Shown one piece after another: positions 39,194 through 47,523 of a stretch of 64,000 nt of DNA (the stretch's first letter is position 1; every line of letters begins with the position of its first letter). The stretch is from the NCBI GenBank assembly GCA_020628095.1, contig JAHDFP010000003.1:1-64000 (forward strand), read 5' to 3'. The notes beneath the pieces were generated by a model that made no database searches, was not told where the DNA came from, and saw only the letters and a list, made by a program, of their open reading frames with translations. The translations under genes were made by a program, and so were the position numbers. The stretch is from Saprospiraceae bacterium. Its GTDB lineage: Bacteria; Bacteroidota; Bacteroidia; Chitinophagales; Saprospiraceae.

Positions 39194-41413
39194 GTGAAGT
39201 CGAACATATTTTTATTAGTCCTTATTATATTCCCCTTTTTTGGGTTTTCGCAGGATACAGGAAGTAAGCCAAAGGTAGGATTAGTCCTATCAGGCGGTGC
39301 GGCACATGGTTTTGCCCATATAGGTGTCATACAATATCTAGAAGAAATAGGTATAGAGATAGATCATATCACAGGTACTAGTATGGGTAGCGTCATAGGT
39401 GGATTATATGCGATGGGTTATACTGGAGAGCAGATCGAGCACATAGCCCGTCGACAAGACTGGGACTTGCTGATGAGTAATCATTCGCCCTTATGGGAGG
39501 TGGCTCCTATAGAGAAAGAATTCCATGAGAAGATTCCATTATCCATTTTTTGGAATAATGATGCTTTTAGATTTCCATCGGGTATCATACAGGGCCAAAA
39601 GCTAGATCTTATCATTTCCAAAATCTACAGCCCTGCTTATTTTATAGATCATTTCGATGATTTGCATATCCCTTTCCGCTGTGTGGCAGTGGATATAGAA
39701 GATGGGTCCATAGATGTTTTGGAGTCTGGATTTTTGGGCGAAGCGATCAGGGCCAGTATGGCTATACCGAGTGTGTTTCCTCCTAAGAGATTGGATTCCA
39801 TTCTGTATGTAGATGGAGGCCTGAGGCGAAATTTTCCAGTACAAGAGAATATTGATATGGGTTCGGACATATTGATAGGTGTCTACGTAGGCGGTGTCCG
39901 ATCCAAGAAAGACGAGCTCAACTCTGTGTTTGACATATTTAAGCAAGCTGCATGGATGAGTAGCATTCTCGACTCCGAAGATCAGCGAAAGATGCTAGAT
40001 GTATACATAGAGCCAGCAGTAAAGGATATGGGTAGTTTCGCCTTTGATAAGTATAAGGAGTTTATTGCTTTGGGTTATCGAGCGGCAAGAGATCAACATG
40101 ATCTTTTGGTGAAGATAAAAGATCGCCTATCGGCACATCCCAAAAGCCAACGCGGAAAGAAACTCAACAATCTAGGCTACCTGAAATTCTCAGATATTAC
40201 CACTACCGAAAGTGATCCGACCTTAAGGAAAATGATTCTCAATAAGTTGAAGTTCAAGAAGAATCAGAAGGTTAGTTTCAATCAACTGGAGAGTAGTCTG
40301 GCTCTGATTTTCGGTACTAAAAATTTTTCCAAAACAAACTACGATTTTAATATAGAGAACGATGGCATCGAGCTATTAGTGGATACAGAAGAGGTATTGC
40401 CCTACAATCTAGGAGTCAGTCTTAATAGATTTAAGAATACGAATGCAGCTCTTATATTTACTGGGGAGGCCCGTAATGTATTTGGCAAACCCTCTAGCCT
40501 AAGAGCTGACCTAAGAGTATCTGAGACTCCTGGGGCTCAGTTTCATTATTATCATCGTCTACCCCTGAAACCATCCTATCTGGTCAAAATCTCTGGTAAC
40601 GTGGAACAATATGACCTACCCTTTTATCAAGGCACTGATATAGATCGGTTATATAAATATGACGCCAGAAGATTACGATTTGGGATAAACAAAGAATGGA
40701 AAAACAAGTTTCTGTTTGATCTTCATTATCAGTATAGATATGACAGATTATCGCCGAGAGTATTGAATACACGGGACATAAATAGGTACCTGACAGAAAA
40801 GCATGGATTACAAGCTTCTATAGAATACAATACTCTAGATAGAAGAGTCTTCCCTCATGAGGGGCAAAAATCTTCCATTATTATAGGTTACATCAGTAGT
40901 AACACTTTTAGCAAATCCCTTCAGGACCCCAATCGCAACTTTATCAACTTTGAAGAGGACAATACCTATATGTATGCAGAATTAGATCATCAGAATTTTA
41001 TACATACAGGTCGAGTATGTGGGGAAATATATCTGAGAGGTCGATACAGCAATGGGGGATCTTTTTTGGATCATTATCGCGTAGGAGGACCTATCCAAGA
41101 AAGAAGGCAACAGTTTGGATTCGTAGGTGTCGATGATAGTGAGTTGGTTATAGGAAATCATCTCGCAGCTAAAGTGTCTTTAAGGATTCACTTCAAAAAA
41201 GAAATATATCTGACACCCACCATCCAATACTTATATGGAGAAGATTTATTGTCTTACGCATTTGATACAGAAAGAGATATATCAGTCACGGGCTATGGCA
41301 TCATTGTCGGCATCAATACGCCTATAGGACCAGTCACGATGGATATAGGCTATAGTGATCTTAAGGATAGATTAGTCACTAACCTTGGATTTGGATTCAG
41401 GCACATCTTGTAG
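39194..41413 (+). CDS. Patatin-like phospholipase with C-terminal beta-barrel
   Basis: From the GTG at 39194 the protein has 739 residues and a clean signal peptide (KSNIFLLVLIIFPFFGFSQ). The patatin domain has the oxyanion loop LSGGAAHGFAHIGV, nucleophile Ser63 in GTSMG and catalytic Asp207 in VDGG. A linker with POTRA-like segment and then a 16-stranded-type Omp85/surface-antigen barrel follow (about 350-739, ending TNLGFGFRHIL). It resembles type Vd secretion and is common in Bacteroidota. TTG at 39176 would put the promoter inside the gene and is rejected. Confidence 0.9.
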   Translation: MKSNIFLLVLIIFPFFGFSQDTGSKPKVGLVLSGGAAHGFAHIGVIQYLEEIGIEIDHITGTSMGSVIGGLYAMGYTGEQIEHIARRQDWDLLMSNHSPLWEVAPIEKEFHEKIPLSIFWNNDAFRFPSGIIQGQKLDLIISKIYSPAYFIDHFDDLHIPFRCVAVDIEDGSIDVLESGFLGEAIRASMAIPSVFPPKRLDSILYVDGGLRRNFPVQENIDMGSDILIGVYVGGVRSKKDELNSVFDIFKQAAWMSSILDSEDQRKMLDVYIEPAVKDMGSFAFDKYKEFIALGYRAARDQHDLLVKIKDRLSAHPKSQRGKKLNNLGYLKFSDITTTESDPTLRKMILNKLKFKKNQKVSFNQLESSLALIFGTKNFSKTNYDFNIENDGIELLVDTEEVLPYNLGVSLNRFKNTNAALIFTGEARNVFGKPSSLRADLRVSETPGAQFHYYHRLPLKPSYLVKISGNVEQYDLPFYQGTDIDRLYKYDARRLRFGINKEWKNKFLFDLHYQYRYDRLSPRVLNTRDINRYLTEKHGLQASIEYNTLDRRVFPHEGQKSSIIIGYISSNTFSKSLQDPNRNFINFEEDNTYMYAELDHQNFIHTGRVCGEIYLRGRYSNGGSFLDHYRVGGPIQERRQQFGFVGVDDSELVIGNHLAAKVSLRIHFKKEIYLTPTIQYLYGEDLLSYAFDTERDISVTGYGIIVGINTPIGPVTMDIGYSDLKDRLVTNLGFGFRHIL

Positions 41414-41465
41414 TCGTTTATTTTTATATCTTTCTGTTTTTTATTTGATTATAACTTTCCGTTCT

Positions 41466-42068
41466 ATGCACTTAAGAATAGTTGTCTTGGCCTTAATGAG
41501 TATTGTATTTGGTTGTAGTACAGATGGCCAATCTATATTATCACAAAAGCAATCTTATGTGAAATATACCGAATCCATACTAGTCCCGACTAAGCAATTG
41601 GCAGGAGGTATGCTCAGATTCGAATATTCCATAAATGGGAAAAAGGTAGAGCGCAGTGATTTTTATAAGAATCTGGACGACAAGAAATTCTTATTCGGAA
41701 GAAATGACATGAAGCTCCTTCAAGAAAATAAAGAAGGAAAGCAAATGATCAGAAAACACTTTATAAAAGGATACACAGCGGATTATATAGAATCTAATCT
41801 ATACGAGCCATCCGCATTCGACGTACTTGTGGATGAAGATAAAATTACGCTTGTGCTACAGTCCCAAGAAACAGGTCCCATGATGACCTTTTTATATGAT
41901 GCTAATAATGCTAAGAGCATCACAGCTTCCCCTTTCTATATGCCGAATTATGCGGGAGAGTATGAGATGACACAGTTTATCAAAAACAAAGAAGAAACTA
42001 ATTACCGATTCATCTCTATGGTCGGTGAGAAGTTTTTTATCAAAGAAGTCGATAAAAAGGATCTTTAG
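41466..42068 (+). CDS. Hypothetical lipoprotein
   Basis: A 200-residue protein starting at ATG 41466 with a lipoprotein signal (VVLALMSIVFGC, lipidated Cys17). A reading from 41385 overlaps the patatin gene and lacks a signal, so it is rejected. The body (SYVKYTESILVPTKQLAGGMLRFEYSINGKKVERSDFY) has no recognised family. It is 52 nt after the patatin gene and converges, with overlapping stop codons, on the next. Confidence 0.65.
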   Translation: MHLRIVVLALMSIVFGCSTDGQSILSQKQSYVKYTESILVPTKQLAGGMLRFEYSINGKKVERSDFYKNLDDKKFLFGRNDMKLLQENKEGKQMIRKHFIKGYTADYIESNLYEPSAFDVLVDEDKITLVLQSQETGPMMTFLYDANNAKSITASPFYMPNYAGEYEMTQFIKNKEETNYRFISMVGEKFFIKEVDKKDL

Positions 42069-43030
42069 TAGGCATCAATAACTTGGTACAAATCGAGTAC
42101 CAATCTGTCAAAAGCGTTTTTGGTTTTTTTCATAAAAGAGGACTTGGACATTCTTTCATTATAAGGCGATAGCCTATATTGATTTAGCATCTTTGAGAAT
42201 TCAGTCTCTTTAATGTCATCATAGACATTGATGAATTTATATAGTTTCGTGTGCAGAGAATAAAAAAGGGAGTCAGCATAACTTTGTTGCAGTTTTTGTG
42301 CGCAATAACGACTAAAGTCTTTGTCATAAGGATCATAGATGCAGCTCAGCCAGCTAGAAGATAGATAACGTGCATCTTCGCAGAGTATATAACTTCTAAG
42401 TTGTGCTAGCTGAGTTGTATTGAAATCCTCAATCTCGAGATTATTTAGAGGGTGTCTTTTACGCTTTCCGTTGAACTCAAATGTACCTTCTGCGCATTCG
42501 CCAAGAGAGCGATTAATATTTAGCTCCGCATCTCGTTGTAACGAAGAAATACATAGGTTATGGATGTTCCAATCTATAAGTGCCGTTGTGAGCCTTTCTC
42601 CCGATAATTTTTTTCTCAATTCAATATTGGTTTTCATTCTGTCGATAAAAATGTCTTTGTCGGATTTCTTTTTAAAATACTTTGTACCATAAGAAAGACC
42701 TACTGTCCAGTATTGATTTTTGTACAATTTGACAAAGGCAATAACTTCTTTGTCTTTGGTATACCTCGCGGGAGATGGGCAAATCATGAAAGGCTCATAT
42801 CGAATAGATAATATTCCGTTGGGATTTTCCCCTAGGTATATTTCTTCTATTGACACAATGGCTTCGACCAGACGGTTGTTATCTTTTATAACATGATGAT
42901 CGTCTATTACTAAACCCCTAATTATCAAATCTGATTCTTGAATCAATTCGTCAAGAGTGTAAGGAGGTATCGGATACGTAAACGCATTAGTAGAAAACAG
43001 AATGGATGATATTAATAGAAGCCATTTCAT
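42065..43030 (-). CDS. Secreted protein of unknown function
   Basis: A 321-residue protein with a signal peptide (LLLISSILFSTNAFTYP). The part about residues 25-130 (LIQESDLIIRGLVIDD, EAIVSIEEIYLGENPNGILSIRYEPFMICPSPARYTKDKEVIAFVKL) resembles OB-like envelope domains often seen in secreted Bacteroidota proteins. The rest is helical and unrecognised, with several Cys. It is transcribed alone. Confidence 0.6.
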   Translation of the reverse strand: MKWLLLISSILFSTNAFTYPIPPYTLDELIQESDLIIRGLVIDDHHVIKDNNRLVEAIVSIEEIYLGENPNGILSIRYEPFMICPSPARYTKDKEVIAFVKLYKNQYWTVGLSYGTKYFKKKSDKDIFIDRMKTNIELRKKLSGERLTTALIDWNIHNLCISSLQRDAELNINRSLGECAEGTFEFNGKRKRHPLNNLEIEDFNTTQLAQLRSYILCEDARYLSSSWLSCIYDPYDKDFSRYCAQKLQQSYADSLFYSLHTKLYKFINVYDDIKETEFSKMLNQYRLSPYNERMSKSSFMKKTKNAFDRLVLDLYQVIDAY

Positions 43031-43197
43031 AGATTGATCTTTTATGTAAATAACCGTCAGATAAAATAATTATTATCTCAAAAGATGCAATCTTCCTTAG
43101 GAGCGGTGTATTGCCACCATTAATGGGGTCAAATTCTATTATGAATTGTTCTATTTAGGATGCAGAAAATTGAAGAAAGTTTTGTGATAGCCAAATA

Positions 43198-43215
43198 TTT
43201 AGTTGTATAACTAAA
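43198..43215. promoter_or_regulatory. Putative BlaI operator, first cassette
   Basis: TTTAGTT (43198-43204) and AACTAAA (43209-43215) form a perfect 7-bp inverted repeat with a 4-nt spacer, 43 nt before the blaI-like start. The same half-sites recur before the second cassette. Confidence 0.6.
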
Positions 43216-43258
43216 AAATACGTTATACATTTATATCATTATATTAAGTATCTGATAT

Positions 43259-43627
43259 ATGAAAAGATTGACTAAAGCTGAAGAAGAAGTGATGCAAATG
43301 ATCTGGGAAAATGGACCATGTACAGTCTCGCAGATGATAGCTAAGATGGAAGAACCTCATCCACCCCATAGCACCATATCATCTATTGTACGCATCTTAG
43401 AAAAGAAGGGATTCGTGGATCATAATACTTATGGTCGGACTCATGAGTACTTCCACCTAGTAGAGAAAGAGGCGTACTCCAAGTTTTCTTTATCTAGTTT
43501 GGTCAGTGGATACTTTGAAGGATCGATGAATAACTTGGTTTCTTTTTTGGTCAAGGAAAATGATATGAATCTCAAAGAACTGACTAAACTCATCCAAGAT
43601 TTAGAAAAGAAAGATAAATCCAAATAA
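43259..43627 (+). CDS. BlaI/MecI/CopY-family repressor, first cassette
   Basis: A 122-residue winged-helix repressor with LTKAEEEVMQMIWENGPCTVSQMIAKM, HSTISSIVRILEKKGFVDH (recognition helix and wing) and a C-terminal dimer helix that partner proteases cut in BlaI. It binds as a dimer to dyads. Its stop is 8 nt before the M56 gene, the normal sensor-repressor pair. No beta-lactamase gene is nearby, so the system senses something else. Confidence 0.92.
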   Translation: MKRLTKAEEEVMQMIWENGPCTVSQMIAKMEEPHPPHSTISSIVRILEKKGFVDHNTYGRTHEYFHLVEKEAYSKFSLSSLVSGYFEGSMNNLVSFLVKENDMNLKELTKLIQDLEKKDKSK

Positions 43628-43635
43628 GACCAACG

Positions 43636-46600
43636 ATGATACAATATTTCCTAGAAGTCACTATTGCATGGACACTATTCTATAGTATCTACTTTTTCTT
43701 TCTTAAGAAAGAGACTTTTTTCAATGTTAATAGATGGTATTTGATTCATACCTTATGGATTGGTGCGCTCATACCCTTATTGAAAAAACTACCTATATAT
43801 TTTGAATCGACGCAGCCGATCATTACCGAGCCAGTCGCTTTTATACAATATAGCACACAGTACATTACTAATACGGTAGAGGCACCATTGACCACTCATG
43901 CGTTTGACTATTTGGCTTGGGTTGTGGTTGCATATTTTATTGGGGTGCTCTTTAGTTCCTTCAGGATGGTATTGGGATTATATAGGATTTATGGATATTA
44001 CCAGTTAGGTGAAAAGCAAAAGCTTGGTCAGATTACATTGGTGGTATCAGATAGCTTTCATTTACCTTTTTCTTTTTTGGATAAGGTCTTTGTGCATCGT
44101 ACACTTATGGAGAGTCCGAGTTTCCGCGAGATCTTAGATCACGAAATCACACATGTCAAAAGTCGCCATACTTATGATGTCTTGTTTATGGAAGCCATGT
44201 CGATATTCTATTGGTGGAATCCCATAATCTATTTATATAAAAAGTCATTACGACAAACCCACGAATATGTTGCTGATGCTTATGCCTCTCAGCATTCTCA
44301 AAAAAAGAATTATGGCCACATTCTTTTAGGGCAAAGCTCATCCGGGATTGAGCTTGCCCTTACTAATCAATTTTTTAATACTCATCTAAAAAAACGTATT
44401 ACTATGTTGTACAAAGAAAAGTCGGCCCGACACAAACTAGGCAAGTATCTGTTAGTTATTCCATTGTTTTTGTTTTTATGTGCATTGTATTCTTTTGATT
44501 CCGATACTATTCCAAAGCATGTTCAGCAAAGGATAAATGAAATTCCAGTAGACCAGATTATTGATTGTTATAAGACTGAGCAAGAGTCTTGTGATAAGGA
44601 AATTTTGAAAACTACTTTCTCATTAGTCAATGATTTTCCTGAGCATTTAGAAGAGATTATTGTGCAAGTCGAGAAGAGGTTCAAGGATAAAGGACATGAG
44701 ATTAATATTGTACATGATGGTCCTCAGTTCTTGGAGTTGGATAAGCCCGAATCTCTCAAAGCAGAACTGGACGCGAAATTGGATAAGGAGTTTTTTACTC
44801 AGACAAAAGAAGAAGCTTTTATGAAAGGCGAAAGCATTCTGTCTTCCTATAAAAGATTAATTAAGAAATACGCCTTTTACGAAGAGTATATACAGGGTGA
44901 ATTTGAAAGAAGAGCAATGTTTTATGGAAGTGAGATTAAAATAATAAAGGACGAGGACTCTAATTACAGTATCGTCAAATCACCAGTTAGTAATTTGAGG
45001 TTAATGATTTCTCATGATTCAGATATTCTGAAAGCTGGAGAAACTTATACATTCACCGCTATTCATCCCAATGTCAAAGAAGCTGATATTAAAATCAATT
45101 TTAGTCCAAGTATAGGTCATAGTGTGATACAATCAAGCAAGGATGTGAGGGCTTCTAGTGACAATAGTCATTCCTTTAGCTATTCTCCAGAAAGAGCGAC
45201 TGGACCTCATGAAGATTTTACTGTATCCGTGAGTTCAGGTGATGAAGTAGCGATAATGAAATTTAAAATAATAGGAAGTGATAAAGCTGAGGAGAAGAAA
45301 GAAAATGAAATCCAGAAAAAAGAGATAATCACGCTGCATAATGGTGAAAAAATAGATCTGGACCAAAGTGATTCGCTAACAGTAGATGGACATATAGAGC
45401 ATATTGATGATAAGAAAATTATAAAAAAACGTTTCGGGTTAGATATAGATGAGAATACATCGGTTATTAATTTGGTAGGAGAGGTAAGGGAAATCAAAAG
45501 TTCCAAAAAGCAGGCGGGAAGTGCTATAAAACGAATAGTGAGTCCAGAGACCTATGTTTCCGAAAGAGAATACTATACGGAAGGCATGACGGATCCTTTG
45601 ATCGTCATCAATGGTAAAATCTCAGAATCGGATGATGAGCATTATTTTACAGAAAGTAAAATACAAACCATAGATGTGCTAAAAGGAGAAGCCGCAATAG
45701 CCAAGTATGGATATCAGGCTAAGCGTGGAGTAATAGAGTTCAATATACTGGATAAACCAGTACAATCAGATAATGAAGAGGTATTTAAAGTGGTTCAGGA
45801 AATGCCAAGATTCCCTGGCTGCGAAGATATCGACGATGATAAAGAAGCAAGGTCTAAGTGCTCCTTAGAAAAACTGAGCTCTTGGATTCAGTCTAATATT
45901 GTTGTGCCACCACATGTCATCAAGGAAAGGCTTGATGGTAAGGTATACATACAATTCATTGTGGAGAAAGATGGATCACTAAGTAATATAAAAGTTGTCA
46001 GAGAAATACATGACTGTGGATCATCAGCGATTGAATTGTTAAAGAAAATGAATCACGAAATTAGATGGATTCCAGGAAAGCAAAGAGGTAAAAAAGTAAG
46101 AGTGTTATTCACTCTCCCGATCAAGTATGCTTATCAGAATCAAGACGAAAAACATTCTGACCAAAGTGCACTAAACATGCCGCCACATCCACCTTTACCA
46201 CCAGAAGTCGCTATCCAAAAATTATTGGATGAATGTGAAGAACCTGTGATATTGGTTAATGATCAGCGGATTACTAAAGAGGCATTTCATGATTTGGATC
46301 AGTCCCAATGGTTAACCCTGAAGGTGTCTGATAAGTGTAACCTGATGGAAGAATATAAAGATAATGAGGATGATTGTGGTGTTATACTATTGACTACTAA
46401 GGAGGAGGTAGAAAACAGCACTGATGTTACCGTCAAGTCAAATGTAGATTGCGATGATCCGATATTTATAGTAGACGGAGAAAGAATGAATGCTCCAGAG
46501 GATATTGATCCAGACGATATCGAGAAAATATATGTCTATAAAGATGAGGTGCCTGATAGATATATGGAGTATAAGAATACGTGTGGCATTGTGGAGATAA

Positions 46601-46995
46601 TAACGAAGAGAGGAAAAAGAAAAGATAAGAAGAAAGTTAAAGAAGAACGGGATAGAATAGAACCCGATGCAGACAAGAAGGTGTTAGTGGAAGAGGAGAA
46701 TCATTCTGACATGGGGCAAGAGGATTATAGACTAAATCAAAATGTGCCTAATCCATTTAGGGATAGAACTACCATAGAATTTTATTTGCCAGCTGAGCAG
46801 GAAGCCACATTACATATACTGAATGTAGAAGGTAAAGTGGTCAAAGAAATATCTGAGATTTACACGAAAGGGAAAAACAGTATTGAAATAAGGAAGGAAG
46901 ATCTGAGTAGCCCAGGGGTGTACTATTACCAGTTACAAAGTGGTAAGTTTAGCAAAACAAGAAAATTCATTCTTGTAGAAGGAAAACAGGAGTAA
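43636..46995 (+). CDS. M56 (BlaR1-like) protease with TonB-like, plug-like repeat and T9SS sorting regions
   Basis: An 1119-residue sensor. Residues 1-290 hold transmembrane segments and the cytoplasmic M56 protease: zinc site HEITH at 169-173, third ligand near E210 in HEYVAD, and the last membrane helix about 271-288. The long outer part has a helical and beta region (300-560), three related plug-like modules (653-704, 869-922, 941-991; each begins with P-[IV]-x-[IV]-[NDG] and ends G[IV]-x-[IL]), a TonB C-terminal-like domain (about 715-835), and a type IX sorting domain (1031-1119, NVPNPF...GVYYYQL). It pairs with the repressor before it. Confidence 0.85.
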   Translation: MIQYFLEVTIAWTLFYSIYFFFLKKETFFNVNRWYLIHTLWIGALIPLLKKLPIYFESTQPIITEPVAFIQYSTQYITNTVEAPLTTHAFDYLAWVVVAYFIGVLFSSFRMVLGLYRIYGYYQLGEKQKLGQITLVVSDSFHLPFSFLDKVFVHRTLMESPSFREILDHEITHVKSRHTYDVLFMEAMSIFYWWNPIIYLYKKSLRQTHEYVADAYASQHSQKKNYGHILLGQSSSGIELALTNQFFNTHLKKRITMLYKEKSARHKLGKYLLVIPLFLFLCALYSFDSDTIPKHVQQRINEIPVDQIIDCYKTEQESCDKEILKTTFSLVNDFPEHLEEIIVQVEKRFKDKGHEINIVHDGPQFLELDKPESLKAELDAKLDKEFFTQTKEEAFMKGESILSSYKRLIKKYAFYEEYIQGEFERRAMFYGSEIKIIKDEDSNYSIVKSPVSNLRLMISHDSDILKAGETYTFTAIHPNVKEADIKINFSPSIGHSVIQSSKDVRASSDNSHSFSYSPERATGPHEDFTVSVSSGDEVAIMKFKIIGSDKAEEKKENEIQKKEIITLHNGEKIDLDQSDSLTVDGHIEHIDDKKIIKKRFGLDIDENTSVINLVGEVREIKSSKKQAGSAIKRIVSPETYVSEREYYTEGMTDPLIVINGKISESDDEHYFTESKIQTIDVLKGEAAIAKYGYQAKRGVIEFNILDKPVQSDNEEVFKVVQEMPRFPGCEDIDDDKEARSKCSLEKLSSWIQSNIVVPPHVIKERLDGKVYIQFIVEKDGSLSNIKVVREIHDCGSSAIELLKKMNHEIRWIPGKQRGKKVRVLFTLPIKYAYQNQDEKHSDQSALNMPPHPPLPPEVAIQKLLDECEEPVILVNDQRITKEAFHDLDQSQWLTLKVSDKCNLMEEYKDNEDDCGVILLTTKEEVENSTDVTVKSNVDCDDPIFIVDGERMNAPEDIDPDDIEKIYVYKDEVPDRYMEYKNTCGIVEIITKRGKRKDKKKVKEERDRIEPDADKKVLVEEENHSDMGQEDYRLNQNVPNPFRDRTTIEFYLPAEQEATLHILNVEGKVVKEISEIYTKGKNSIEIRKEDLSSPGVYYYQLQSGKFSKTRKFILVEGKQE

Positions 46996-47020
46996 GTACA
47001 TCAAGTGGAAATATATTAAT

Positions 47021-47048
47021 AGGGGTGGTTGTCCACCTCTATTTTTTT
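47021..47048 (+). terminator. Rho-independent terminator
   Basis: AGGGGTGG (47021-47028) pairs with CCACCTCT (47033-47040), one wobble, and is followed by a T run. It ends the first M56 cassette. Confidence 0.85.
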
Positions 47049-47102
47049 GATGGTCTTCTATGGGTATTCACGCTTCATTAACAATTATTACAGTGTTTAT
47101 TA

Positions 47103-47136
47103 ACTAAACGGTAGTTTAACAACTAAAATTTAGTTA
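47103..47136. promoter_or_regulatory. Putative BlaI operator, second cassette
   Basis: Half-sites AACTAAA at 47103-47109 and 47122-47128 and TTTAGTT at 47130-47136, the last two forming a perfect dyad around one base. The same half-site occurs before the first cassette, but in opposite arrangement. Confidence 0.55.
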
Positions 47137-47162
47137 TATATTGGGGCTTAAACCTTTGTTAC

Positions 47163-47522
47163 GTGAAGTATAACCTGACTGCTAAAGAGGAGCAGATAAT
47201 GCAAATCTTATGGAAACTCAATAAAGCATTCGTCAAAGAAATAATCGAACAATTACCTAATCCCAAGCCACCCTATAATACGGTATCCTCTATCGTAAGA
47301 AAGCTAGAGAGCGAAGGTTATATAGGATATGAGGCTTTTGGCAAGACTCACAGATATTACCCTATACTAAAACAGAAACAGTTTAAAAAGCAAGCCTTTA
47401 GATCACTGCTGAGTAACTATTTTGAGAATTCTCATACAGAGTTGCTTTCGTACTTTGTGAAAGAAGAAAAGCTCACCAAAGAAGAAATAAATCAACTACT
47501 GTCAAATCTTAAAAAAGATTAA
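47163..47522 (+). CDS. BlaI/MecI/CopY-family repressor, second cassette
   Basis: A 119-residue homologue of the repressor at 43259, with LTAKEEQIMQILWKLNKAFVKEIIEQLPNPKPPYNTVSSIVRKLESEGYIGYEAFG. Translation starts at GTG 47163, only about 8 nt after an AACCTTTG box that resembles the -7 element, so the mRNA may have almost no leader. It precedes the second M56 gene by 1 nt. Confidence 0.92.
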   Translation: MKYNLTAKEEQIMQILWKLNKAFVKEIIEQLPNPKPPYNTVSSIVRKLESEGYIGYEAFGKTHRYYPILKQKQFKKQAFRSLLSNYFENSHTELLSYFVKEEKLTKEEINQLLSNLKKD

Positions 47523-47523
47523 G

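Noticed and set aside
41385-41465. Longer start for the lipoprotein after patatin
   Set aside because: It overlaps the patatin end and would bury the lipoprotein signal that starts at 41466.
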